14,227 nt of DNA from CAZQLE01 sp964593905 (GTDB lineage Bacteria > Chloroflexota > Anaerolineae > Anaerolineales > Anaerolineaceae), in contig CAZQLE010000096.1 in assembly GCA_964593905.1 (NCBI GenBank), forward strand, positions 1 to 14,227, in the 5' to 3' direction. How positions within the stretch are numbered: the stretch's first letter is position 1; every line of letters begins with the position of its first letter. The notes under the pieces are model-generated. The model saw nothing but the letters and a program-made list of their open reading frames with translations. It made no database searches and was not told where the DNA came from. Made by a program: the position numbers and the translations under genes. Of the stretch, positions 1 through 6,762 are shown one piece after another.

Positions 1-1059
1 GGGGTGACCGCCTCGGGGGTGGTGGCGCCGGCGCGTGAGGCGCAGTTGGCTTCGACGCAGGGCGGCACCCTGGCGACGGTGAATGTTGCCGTGGGCGACC
101 GGGTGCAGACCGGGCAGATTCTGGCAACGTTATCGGGCGGTGAAAAACTGACTGCCGCGATGACGGCCGCAAAAGTGGAATTGCTGGCTGCCGAACAGGC
201 GCTGCGCGAATTGAATGAAAACGCAGAAAAAGATCGGGCGCAGGCGCAGCTTCGTCTGGCGCAGGCCAAAGATGTGTTTGACCAGGCCCAGAAACGCCGG
301 GGTTGGAAGGAATATCGACTGGGGAACGATGACCAGGTTGCGGTGGCGCGCGCCGATTTGATTGTGGCTGAAGACACCCTTAAAAAGGCACAGGAATCTT
401 ATGGCGGTTATATTGATAACCCCGAAGATAACCTGAACAAAGCCGCCGCCTTAAGCGCCCTTTCGGCCGCGCGCATGGCGCGCGACCGGGCACAGGCCAA
501 CTTGAACTATTTGCTCTCGCTGCCCGATGCGATCGAAGTGGAGAAGGCAGATGCCCAGTTGGAAGTAGCCCGCACTGAGATGGAAGCGGCGCAGTTGGCG
601 TATGACAAATTAAAAGATGGCCCGGCCCCCGAAGTGTTGGCGCTAACGATGGCCAGGGTGGAGAATGCTCAGGCGCAGTTGAACGCCAGCCAGAGTGCGC
701 TGGCCGACCTTGAGGTGAAAGCCCCGTTTGACGGCACCATTTCGAAAATTCAACTGCAAATTGGCGAATGGTCCATGCCGGGGCAGCCGATTCTGGTATT
801 GGCCGATTTGACCCATATGCGGGTTGAGACGACTGATCTGAGTGAACGCGATGCGCCCAGGGTGCAGATTGGGCAGCCGGTGAGTGTCTTGATTAAGGCG
901 TTAAACCAGACTGCTGAAGGGCGCGTGATTGAAAATTCTCCGCTGGCCGATACACTGGGGGGAGATGTGGTGTATAGAACGGTGATTGAATTGAACAGCA
1001 TGCCCGAGGGGCTGCGCGCGGGGATGAGTGTGGATGTGGAGTTTAAACCGCTGGAATAA
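1..1059 (+). CDS. HlyD/MacA-family membrane-fusion (periplasmic adaptor) protein, 5'-truncated
   Basis: The reading frame is open from base 1 to the TAA at 1057-1059, so the gene starts left of the window. The missing part should carry the N-terminal membrane anchor or signal. Visible order: first half of a biotinyl/lipoyl-like domain (GGTLATVNVAVGDRVQTGQ, about residues 20-45), then a long Ala/Gln/Glu-rich helical hairpin (about 50-235). Next come the second lipoyl half (VKAPFDGTISKI) and a beta-barrel/membrane-proximal region ending in GLRAGMSVDVEF. The hairpin phrase LKDGPAPEVLALTMARVENA is typical of adaptors paired with ABC exporters. Family knowledge: such proteins link an inner-membrane pump to extracellular export. 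The partner transporter is not in the window; MacB-type ABC genes just upstream would be expected. It converges with the glycosyltransferase gene with only 8 bp between stop codons. Family call is confident, substrate unknown. Confidence 0.88.
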   Translation, partial: GVTASGVVAPAREAQLASTQGGTLATVNVAVGDRVQTGQILATLSGGEKLTAAMTAAKVELLAAEQALRELNENAEKDRAQAQLRLAQAKDVFDQAQKRRGWKEYRLGNDDQVAVARADLIVAEDTLKKAQESYGGYIDNPEDNLNKAAALSALSAARMARDRAQANLNYLLSLPDAIEVEKADAQLEVARTEMEAAQLAYDKLKDGPAPEVLALTMARVENAQAQLNASQSALADLEVKAPFDGTISKIQLQIGEWSMPGQPILVLADLTHMRVETTDLSERDAPRVQIGQPVSVLIKALNQTAEGRVIENSPLADTLGGDVVYRTVIELNSMPEGLRAGMSVDVEFKPLE

Positions 1060-1067
1060 ACCCGCGA

Positions 1068-2084
1068 TTAACCGATTAATACATCCAGATACCGCTCGAC
1101 CATCTCGTCCAGGCCAAACAGATCTTCTGCACGCCGGCGGGCAGCCGGGCGGTATTTTTCTTGCTGCCGGTAGACTTGCCGGGCGGCTTCTGCCAGCCCG
1201 TCGACATCCGGCGGGTCAAGCTGCCAGGGGTTGCCACCATAGGGAATGACAATGCCGCCTTCGGCCACCAGTTCGGGCAGCGCGCCGGTGGCATAGCTGA
1301 TGACCGGCAGACCGCAGGCCAGTGCTTCGAGCACCGAGTTGGGGCAGGAGGCGTTCAGATCGGTCGAAAATAACAGGTGCGCCGAGCGGTCGAGGGCGGG
1401 GATTTCTGCCGCGGGGACCTTGCCGGCAAAGACAATGCGGCGGTCTGGCTGTTCGACCTGGCGGCGTATTTCGGGGCTGATCTCACCCGCGACGGTGAGT
1501 TCCACCGGAACGGGCAGGCTGCCCTCCAGCCGGTCTAGAAGCGCGGCCGCGTTGACCAGCCCCTGCTCAAAGCCGCCCGCAAAGTGGGCCTCCACCAGCA
1601 AAATGCGCAGCCGGTCGGTGGGCGGGTTGGCGGGGGCGGGCTGAAATTCTTGCAGATCGACCCCGTTATAAATTTCTTTCTGCGGTTTTTTAAGTGAGCC
1701 GTAGACACGATCCCACCAGTCACGGGTGAAGCGGCTCTGATAAATTACCCGTTCGGCCACCCAGCGGCGCACCACTGCCAGCGCCAGATTGTTGCTTTCG
1801 GCCCGCAGGTTGTAGCGCAGCCCAAGCCTGCGCACACGGTGGATCCAGTTCATGCCGTTCAGCCGTTGAACCACGCGCACCCCGCGCCGCCGCGCTCGCA
1901 GCAGGGTGGGGATCAGGCTGCGCGGCGCGCCGATAACCAGAATGGCGGCCGTGGTCGGGTCTTCGGGCCGGGTGTGGACGGCAAACCCGCGTTTTTCCAG
2001 CCCGCGGGCCAGCCGGCCGCGAAAAGAGGCGGGGCCTCCCAGCCCAGACAGCGCGGGTAAGATGCAGATCGATGGAGTTGGCAT
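1068..2084 (-). CDS. Glycosyltransferase, GT4-like (GT-B fold)
   Basis: A 338-aa protein, normal length for a single GT-B glycosyltransferase. The N-terminal half includes VVQRLNGMNWIHR (about 71-83), a phrase seen in surface-polysaccharide glycosyltransferases. The domain link carries KEIYNGVDLQEF (about 136-147), the usual NGVD/F acceptor-donor hinge. The C-terminal donor-sugar domain has VLEALACGLPVIS followed by GALPELVAEGG (about 251-277). In the EX7E motif the second Glu (E253) is present but the first position is Ala (A245). The ATG start at 2084 lies only 3 nt after the wecB-like stop and has no clear Shine-Dalgarno sequence, so translation is probably coupled to that gene. It is the last gene of the leftward operon, after two UDP-ManNAcA-forming enzymes, which suggests it acts on a surface glycan or glycolipid. 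Donor and acceptor cannot be read from the sequence. Confidence 0.88.
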   Translation of the reverse strand: MPTPSICILPALSGLGGPASFRGRLARGLEKRGFAVHTRPEDPTTAAILVIGAPRSLIPTLLRARRRGVRVVQRLNGMNWIHRVRRLGLRYNLRAESNNLALAVVRRWVAERVIYQSRFTRDWWDRVYGSLKKPQKEIYNGVDLQEFQPAPANPPTDRLRILLVEAHFAGGFEQGLVNAAALLDRLEGSLPVPVELTVAGEISPEIRRQVEQPDRRIVFAGKVPAAEIPALDRSAHLLFSTDLNASCPNSVLEALACGLPVISYATGALPELVAEGGIVIPYGGNPWQLDPPDVDGLAEAARQVYRQQEKYRPAARRRAEDLFGLDEMVERYLDVLIG

Positions 2085-2087
2085 GGT

Positions 2088-3212
2088 TTAGTGTTGGGGA
2101 TATTCGAGAATGGCCTGTACGATGCGTTCGGCGGCGTGCCCGTCGCCAAACGGGTTATGCGCCCGGGCCATGGCCGCGTGGGCAGCCGGGTCGGTCAACA
2201 GGCGGTGTGCTTCGTTAAAGATCCGTTCGGGGTCGGCGCCAACCAGTTTCAACGTCCCGGCTTCAACACCTTCGGGGCGTTCGGTGGTCTCGCGCAGCAC
2301 CAGGGCCGGAACGCCCAGCGCGGTGGCTTCTTCTTGAATGCCGCCCGAATCGGTCAGAATGAGCTTTGCGCGGCGCATCAGATGGACCAGGGGCAGATAG
2401 TCGAGCGGGGGCAGCAGCGTGATGTTGGGAATATTGCCCAGCAGGCGATGAACAGGTTCCTGAATATTGGGGTTAAGGTGCACCGGGTAGACCAGTTGAA
2501 GCCGGTCGGGGGCGCTTTCGGCCAGGCGGCGCAGCGCGGCGCAGATTGCCTCAATGGGTTTGCCCATATTTTCACGCCGGTGGGCGGTGACCAGCACCAG
2601 CTCGCGCTGTTCCAGCCCGGCCAGCAGGGGCATGATCTCTGCCGGCGGCGGGGTGGAACCCAGGGTTTGCAGGGCGTCGATAACCGGGTTGCCGGTGACC
2701 TTGATGATCTCGTCGGGCGTCCCTTCGCGCAGCAGGTTCTGGCGGCTGTGTTCGGTGGGGGCAAAATGCAGGTCGGCGATCACGCCGGCGATGCGGCGGT
2801 TGATTTCTTCGGGAAAGGGCTGAAATTTGTCATAGGTGCGCAGCCCGGCTTCCACATGCCCGATGCGGATGCGGCGGTAGTAAGCGGCCAGCGCGGATGT
2901 CATCACGGTGGTGGTATCGCCCTGCACCAGCACCCAGTCGGGGGCCACCTGCGCCAGGATGGGATCAATATGGGTGAGGATGTTGGCGGTCAGCCCGGAG
3001 AGCGTTTGATTGGGCTGCATCAGGTTGAGGTCGATATCGGGCCGGATGTCAAACAGATGCAGCACCTGATCCAGCATCTCGCGGTGCTGTGCAGTGACGC
3101 AGACCACCGATTCGATGCGCGGCTCATTTTGCAACGCCCGCACAACCGGGGCCATTTTAACCGCCTCGGGTCGTGTTCCGAAAATCGACAAAACCTTTAA
3201 TTTTGCTGCCAT
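2088..3212 (-). CDS. wecB: UDP-N-acetylglucosamine 2-epimerase, non-hydrolysing (WecB/MnaA type)
   Basis: Interconverts UDP-GlcNAc and UDP-ManNAc in the cytoplasm, supplying the dehydrogenase encoded just upstream. Family motifs run in order: FGTRPEAVKMAPVV at the N-terminus, VQGDTTTVMTSAL (D99), GHVEAGLRT (E121), FPEEINRR (E135), VTGNPVIDAL, VTAHRRENMGK (H211), YPVHLNPNIQEPV and DSGGIQEEA with RETTERPEGVEAGT. The named Asp, Glu and His residues match the catalytic set known for WecB. I chose the ATG at 3212 (374 aa). A GAGGAG Shine-Dalgarno at 3223-3218 sits 5 nt before it, whereas a GTG at 3218 (376 aa) would overlap that site. The upstream wecC-like stop (3217-3215) lies 2 nt before this ATG, so the genes are coupled. 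Nothing looks broken. Assignment to the MnaA name instead of WecB would not change the function. Confidence 0.95.
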   Translation of the reverse strand: MAAKLKVLSIFGTRPEAVKMAPVVRALQNEPRIESVVCVTAQHREMLDQVLHLFDIRPDIDLNLMQPNQTLSGLTANILTHIDPILAQVAPDWVLVQGDTTTVMTSALAAYYRRIRIGHVEAGLRTYDKFQPFPEEINRRIAGVIADLHFAPTEHSRQNLLREGTPDEIIKVTGNPVIDALQTLGSTPPPAEIMPLLAGLEQRELVLVTAHRRENMGKPIEAICAALRRLAESAPDRLQLVYPVHLNPNIQEPVHRLLGNIPNITLLPPLDYLPLVHLMRRAKLILTDSGGIQEEATALGVPALVLRETTERPEGVEAGTLKLVGADPERIFNEAHRLLTDPAAHAAMARAHNPFGDGHAAERIVQAILEYPQH

Positions 3213-3214
3213 GC

Positions 3215-4495
3215 TCACTCCTCTTTACCCACCCCCAGGCGGATGAGACGTATTCCCGCCGCGCGCCAGGCTGTTGGGTCCCAGCAGTTGGCCGAATCAT
3301 AGGCCAGGCGGGCAGTGCTGATGGCGGCGATATGTTGTGGGTCAACTGCGCATAGCTGTTTGTGCCCTTGCAGCAGCACGATCATTTCAGCGTCTTGCAG
3401 CGCAGCTTCGAGCGTGGGTTTCATTGTCACACCCGGAATGACAAAATCAGGTTTATAGGGCTCAAAAGCGGTGACCAGCGCGCCGCTCTGAACCAGCAGG
3501 TGGGCAACCTCAACGGCCGGGCTTTCGCGCAAATCGTCCACATCGGGCTTATAGGCCAGCCCAAGGCAGGCCACGCGGCGGTTGGTCAGCCCGCCCAGCG
3601 CCTGTTCGATGGCCCGAACGACGAAATGGGGCTGCCCGTCATTAACATTGCGCGCGGTGCGAATCAGAGGGGTTAGATCTGGGGCGGCTTCGACCAGAAA
3701 CCAGGGGTCGACGCTGATGCAATGCCCGCCCACACCCGCGCCGGGGCGCAAAATGTTGACCCGTGGGTGAAGGTTGGCAATTTTGACCGCCTCCCACACA
3801 TCCACGCCAAAGCGCTGGGCCAATCGGGAAAACTCGTTGGCAATGGCGATGTTCACATCGCGGTAGGTGTTTTCCATTAATTTGACCATTTCGGCGGTGG
3901 TGGCATCGGTGAGGATGATGTCGCCGCGCACAAAAATGCCGTAGAGATCGCGCCCCAGCTCAGCAGATTTACGATCCACCCCGCCGATGACACGTGCATT
4001 TTCAATCAGCTCACGCAAAATTTGGCCGGGGAGCACCCTTTCAGGAGAATATGCCAGCGAAAAATCCGTCCCGGTTTTTAGGCCGGATTTTTCCAGAATG
4101 GGCGCGACCACATTTAATGTGGTTAATGGCGGAGAAGTTGATTCCAAAACCACCAGATTGCCGCGCCGCAGATGAGGCGCAATCGATTCGGCGGCCGAAA
4201 TGACATAGCGCAGATCGGCGCGTTTATCATCATAAAAAGGGGTGGGCACGGCGATGATGAAAGCATCAGCGGTTTCGGGCCTGGCGCTGATGGTCAGCTT
4301 GCCCGAATGCACGGCGGCCTGAACCACAGTGCGTAAACCGGGTTCATAAATATGAAGCTCTCCATTTTGCAGGCTGGATACAACCTCAGGATTTACATCC
4401 ACCCCCAACACCTGTATCCCATGGGTTGCAAAGGTGCTGGCCGTCGGCAGTCCGATATAACCCAGACCGAGGACACAAATTTTCGAAATTGTCAC
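3215..4495 (-). CDS. wecC: UDP-N-acetyl-D-mannosaminuronate dehydrogenase-like nucleotide-sugar dehydrogenase (WecC type)
   Basis: A 426-aa member of the UDP-glucose/GDP-mannose dehydrogenase family. These enzymes oxidise the C6 hydroxyl of a UDP-sugar to a carboxylate with two NAD+. The N-terminal Rossmann motif is CVLGLGYIGLPTAS with GVDVN (7-35). Next come EST-SPP (119-123), YSPERVLPGQIL (149-160), and TTAEMVKLMENTYRDVN (199-215) with the conserved Lys205. The catalytic cysteine is C259 in GVGGHCISVDPWF, and GLAYKPDVDDLRESPA (312-327) marks the C-terminal domain. The CISVDPWF form and the adjacent 2-epimerase favour UDP-ManNAc as substrate, giving UDP-ManNAcA. The start is GTG at 4495, preceded by AAGGAG (4506-4501) with a 5-nt spacer. 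It is first in the three-gene leftward operon, with a promoter predicted about 120 bp upstream. A related UDP-sugar substrate cannot be excluded. Confidence 0.92.
   Translation of the reverse strand: MTISKICVLGLGYIGLPTASTFATHGIQVLGVDVNPEVVSSLQNGELHIYEPGLRTVVQAAVHSGKLTISARPETADAFIIAVPTPFYDDKRADLRYVISAAESIAPHLRRGNLVVLESTSPPLTTLNVVAPILEKSGLKTGTDFSLAYSPERVLPGQILRELIENARVIGGVDRKSAELGRDLYGIFVRGDIILTDATTAEMVKLMENTYRDVNIAIANEFSRLAQRFGVDVWEAVKIANLHPRVNILRPGAGVGGHCISVDPWFLVEAAPDLTPLIRTARNVNDGQPHFVVRAIEQALGGLTNRRVACLGLAYKPDVDDLRESPAVEVAHLLVQSGALVTAFEPYKPDFVIPGVTMKPTLEAALQDAEMIVLLQGHKQLCAVDPQHIAAISTARLAYDSANCWDPTAWRAAGIRLIRLGVGKEE
3218..3223 (-). promoter_or_regulatory. Ribosome binding site GAGGAG that fixes the wecB-like start
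   Basis: Read on the minus strand, GAGGAG is followed by TGAGC and then ATG (3212-3210), an ideal 5-nt spacer. The competing GTG start at 3218-3216 begins on the last base of this site, leaving no usable spacing. The site lies inside the last codons of the upstream wecC-like gene, consistent with translational coupling. Confidence 0.7.
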
Positions 4496-4610
4496 AGGGA
4501 CTCCTTGTAAGGGAGAGTACGTTCAATCTTCTTGAATGGTAACCGCCCGGCTGTTGCAGAAACATCCTAAAAACTGCCTCCAGAGCCATTACCCTGAATC
4601 TATCTCCGGT

Positions 4611-4639
4611 ATTATCCCATAACTTGAAACCTGTGGAAA
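4611..4639 (-). promoter_or_regulatory. Predicted sigma-70-type promoter (extended -10) for the wecC-wecB-GT operon
   Basis: On the minus strand a TTTCCA -35 (4639-4634) and a GATAAT -10 (4616-4611) are separated by 17 nt. TGG immediately precedes the -10, forming a TGn extended element. The predicted start near 4604 would leave a leader of about 109 nt before the GTG at 4495. That leader contains a small perfect stem (TTCAA/TTGAA, 4522-4536). Near the end, CTCC lies just upstream of the AAGGAG site and could weakly pair with it. Nothing in the leader matches a riboswitch I recognise. Confidence 0.6.
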
Positions 4640-4701
4640 GGATAGCCGTGCCGGGTTACTTTGCAATTGCCCATCACTCAGAATTCGCTGTGGTGATCGG
4701 C

Positions 4702-4730
4702 TTGCCTCTGCTGTATGCCCGTGATACACT
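4702..4730 (+). promoter_or_regulatory. Predicted sigma-70-type promoter (extended -10) for the 663-aa protein gene
   Basis: TTGCCT (4702-4707) and TACACT (4725-4730) are spaced by exactly 17 nt, each matching the consensus at 4 of 6 positions. TGA directly before the -10 supplies a TGn extension. The usual distance from the -10 puts the transcription start at about 4736-4737, which is the GTG start codon of the gene. No Shine-Dalgarno sequence precedes that codon. Confidence 0.55.
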
Positions 4731-4736
4731 CTTAAC

Positions 4737-6728
4737 GTGCGTGTATACGTCTTGGTGGCAACCCCTTATGTGGCTTTTGGCGACCTGCTGCGGCTCAGTC
4801 TGGAAGAGAGCGGCGACTATGAAATACGCATTGTGTCCACCGGCTTTGACGTGCTGGAAGCCGCCCTGGAGCGGCCGGTTCACCTGGCGATTCTGGACAG
4901 TGATTTGCCCGATTGGCCGGTGCGTGAACTGGCGCGCAAACTGCTGGAGCGCCGTCCGACGATGCGGCTGCTGGTTGTTCCCCCCGATAATAACCCAAAC
5001 CACCCAAGCGTGCAGGGTTTAACCCCGCATGCTTTTTTGAATCGGCCGTTTTACAACCCCGACCTGATCGGAACCATTGAAACCGTCATGCACGCCGGGC
5101 AAAACGCCGTTGTAAGTGATCCTCCTGATCCGCTGCAAGCGGCGGGTAAGCTGCTGCCCTGGCTCAACCAGGCCGATCACGGCCGGGAGATGTTGACGGC
5201 CCAGTTGCAGGCCACCGCCGCGCACGCCTGTGTGTTGGCCCGCTCGGGGTTGCCAGTTTTGACCTGCGGCGAGCTTGCCAGAGAGGATGTGGAAGAGTTC
5301 GCGGCGATTCTGGGTAAATATCGTGAGGGAATTGGCAACAGCGGCCTGGCGCGCTATATCCGGCCGGCCTCGGGCAGCGCACAGGTCTTTTTGTATGGCG
5401 CACCGGTCACCGGTGATATCATGCTGGCCCTGATCTTTGATACTTCTGTGGCGCTCAGCCGCGCCAGCCATCAGGCCCGGCAGATGGCGTGTGCAATTGC
5501 TGCCATGCCCGCGGCCCTTGAACCGACAGCGGCGCTGTTAAATGAGAATTCAGTCGTCGAAGCGCCCCTTCCGCAGGCGGCAGAGGCTCTTGCGGCTGAA
5601 AACAAAACAGACGCCCCACTTTTGGACCCCGTGGTGGAACGTCTTCAGGCGCTGGTTCTTGCGCCAGAGGCACCACCCGCCGAAAGTGTGGACCGGGTGG
5701 AAGCGCCCCTGCCAGAGGCGCCGCCGGCGCTGGCGGGGGAAGATGTCTGTGAAGCACAGGCGGAACCGGCCTCTGACGAAGAGGGCTTTGAAGATGAAAA
5801 TGACGATGATGTCTTTCTGCCAAGTGATAAATTTAACCTGGCATCTCTGTTAGCCAGTATGCCTTCGCCAGACCCCGAACCCGGCCCGCAAAAAGTGGAT
5901 TGGATCCCTGAATTTCTTGATGCGGCGGGTGAGGAGCCTGTGGCCGAAGCGCTGCCGCAACCTGCGCCGGTTTCGATGGCCGAAGAAGCGGTTGAGCCGG
6001 TTGTTGCTCTGGCAGCGCCAGAGGCAGAAACGCCCGCTGCGGCGGATGAACCGGTCTTGCAAGATGAAGCCGGGCTTGACCCCATCCATTCGCGCTATGA
6101 GACAGACGCAGCAGAGCCAGTTGCCGTGGAAGCGCCGGCAGGCGATGCGACAGACATTGAAGCAAAGCCGGATATTGAGCTGACCCCATCCATGCTGCCG
6201 GTCAGCGGGCCAGAGATTTTGCTGCCCTGGGAGATGCCCGAACCAGGGGCGATGCCTGCCCCACAGTTGGAAGATACCCGCCCGCTGCGGGTTGATTCGG
6301 AAGCCGGCAGCAAGCCGCGCGCGATGCCGCTTTCACGGGCGATTAATGGCGATGTGATCTATACCTGTGTGCTATCCCCGCGGATGGCGAATCTGTATCT
6401 GACCGGGAGCCTGGCAGATGAATTGAGCCGTCTGCTGCCTGAACTAAGCGCTGCATTTGGCTGGAAGTTGGCCGGGGTTGCCGTTCGCCCCGAATATTTG
6501 CAGTGGACGCTGGAAGTTCCCCCCTCGGTTTCACCGGGGAATTTGATCCGCATTTTGCGCCAGCGAAGCTCACAACGGATTTTTAAACTTTTCCCACAAC
6601 TATTGCCTGCTCACCCACAGGGTGATTTTTGGGCGCCTGGATATTTAATCGTTAGCGGGGCCCAGACGCCGGCCGCAGGATTGTTACGAGACTTTATTCA
6701 GCAAAATCGCCGCCGGATGGCGGCTTGA
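4737..6728 (+). CDS. Multidomain protein: receiver-like + Roadblock/LC7-like + acidic linker + degenerate IS200-type (Y1) transposase domain
   Basis: A 663-aa cytoplasmic-looking protein with no membrane segment. Residues 1-118 look like a degenerate response-regulator receiver. The beta-3 Asp region (LAILDSDLPDW, D54/D56) is kept, but the acidic pair after beta-1 is absent (VATP) and the beta-5 Lys is Arg (NRPF, R103). Residues about 150-255 resemble a Roadblock/LC7 domain (ACVLARSGLPVLTCGE to LIFDTSVALSR). Residues about 260-530 are a low-complexity Pro/Ala/Glu/Asp linker with a strongly acidic patch (347-358). Residues 540-659 follow the IS200/IS605 TnpA (Y1) pattern: LSPRMANLYLTG, FGWKLAGVAVRPEYLQW, VSPGNLIRILRQRSSQRIF, FWAPGYLIVSG, LRDFIQQN. 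The HUH histidines are Y587/Q589 and the nucleophile is F653, so no nicking activity is expected. The start is GTG 4737; an in-frame stop at 4722-4724 prevents extension. Function is unknown: perhaps a regulatory or scaffold protein binding nucleic acid. The polA start lies 34 nt downstream. Confidence 0.85.
   Translation: MRVYVLVATPYVAFGDLLRLSLEESGDYEIRIVSTGFDVLEAALERPVHLAILDSDLPDWPVRELARKLLERRPTMRLLVVPPDNNPNHPSVQGLTPHAFLNRPFYNPDLIGTIETVMHAGQNAVVSDPPDPLQAAGKLLPWLNQADHGREMLTAQLQATAAHACVLARSGLPVLTCGELAREDVEEFAAILGKYREGIGNSGLARYIRPASGSAQVFLYGAPVTGDIMLALIFDTSVALSRASHQARQMACAIAAMPAALEPTAALLNENSVVEAPLPQAAEALAAENKTDAPLLDPVVERLQALVLAPEAPPAESVDRVEAPLPEAPPALAGEDVCEAQAEPASDEEGFEDENDDDVFLPSDKFNLASLLASMPSPDPEPGPQKVDWIPEFLDAAGEEPVAEALPQPAPVSMAEEAVEPVVALAAPEAETPAAADEPVLQDEAGLDPIHSRYETDAAEPVAVEAPAGDATDIEAKPDIELTPSMLPVSGPEILLPWEMPEPGAMPAPQLEDTRPLRVDSEAGSKPRAMPLSRAINGDVIYTCVLSPRMANLYLTGSLADELSRLLPELSAAFGWKLAGVAVRPEYLQWTLEVPPSVSPGNLIRILRQRSSQRIFKLFPQLLPAHPQGDFWAPGYLIVSGAQTPAAGLLRDFIQQNRRRMAA
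6354..6713 (+). other. Region encoding the degenerate Y1 (HUH) transposase-like domain
   Basis: Residues 540-659 of the 663-aa protein keep the signature order of IS200-type TnpA. This is the Tyr-rich first strand with SPR, GWxxxxxxVxPxxxxxxxxxPP, the SPxxLIRxLRxRSS helix, FP.L, FWxPGYxxxS and the final helix ending IQQN. In active enzymes the second block ends in an HVH-type metal site and the last helix carries the nucleophilic Tyr. Here these are Tyr/Gln and Phe. No left or right insertion-element ends or subterminal hairpins were seen around it, and it is in frame with the upstream domains. Confidence 0.7.
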
Positions 6729-6762
6729 GCGCGAGTTTTTTGCGGATGGACGGAGGTGACGC

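Noticed and set aside
2091..3200. A long plus-strand open frame (369 codons) opposite the epimerase gene
   Set aside because: It mirrors the wecB-like gene, which has all family motifs. The antisense translation is Gly/Gln/His-rich with no recognisable domain, as expected from codon bias.
5645..6085. A Ser/Ala-rich minus-strand open frame inside the linker-coding region
   Set aside because: It is the antisense of a low-complexity Pro/Ala/Glu segment, and its composition follows from that.
6354..6728. An IS200/IS605 insertion element
   Set aside because: The Y1-like domain is in frame with a large protein, lacks catalytic residues, and no element ends, hairpins or partner tnpB were seen.
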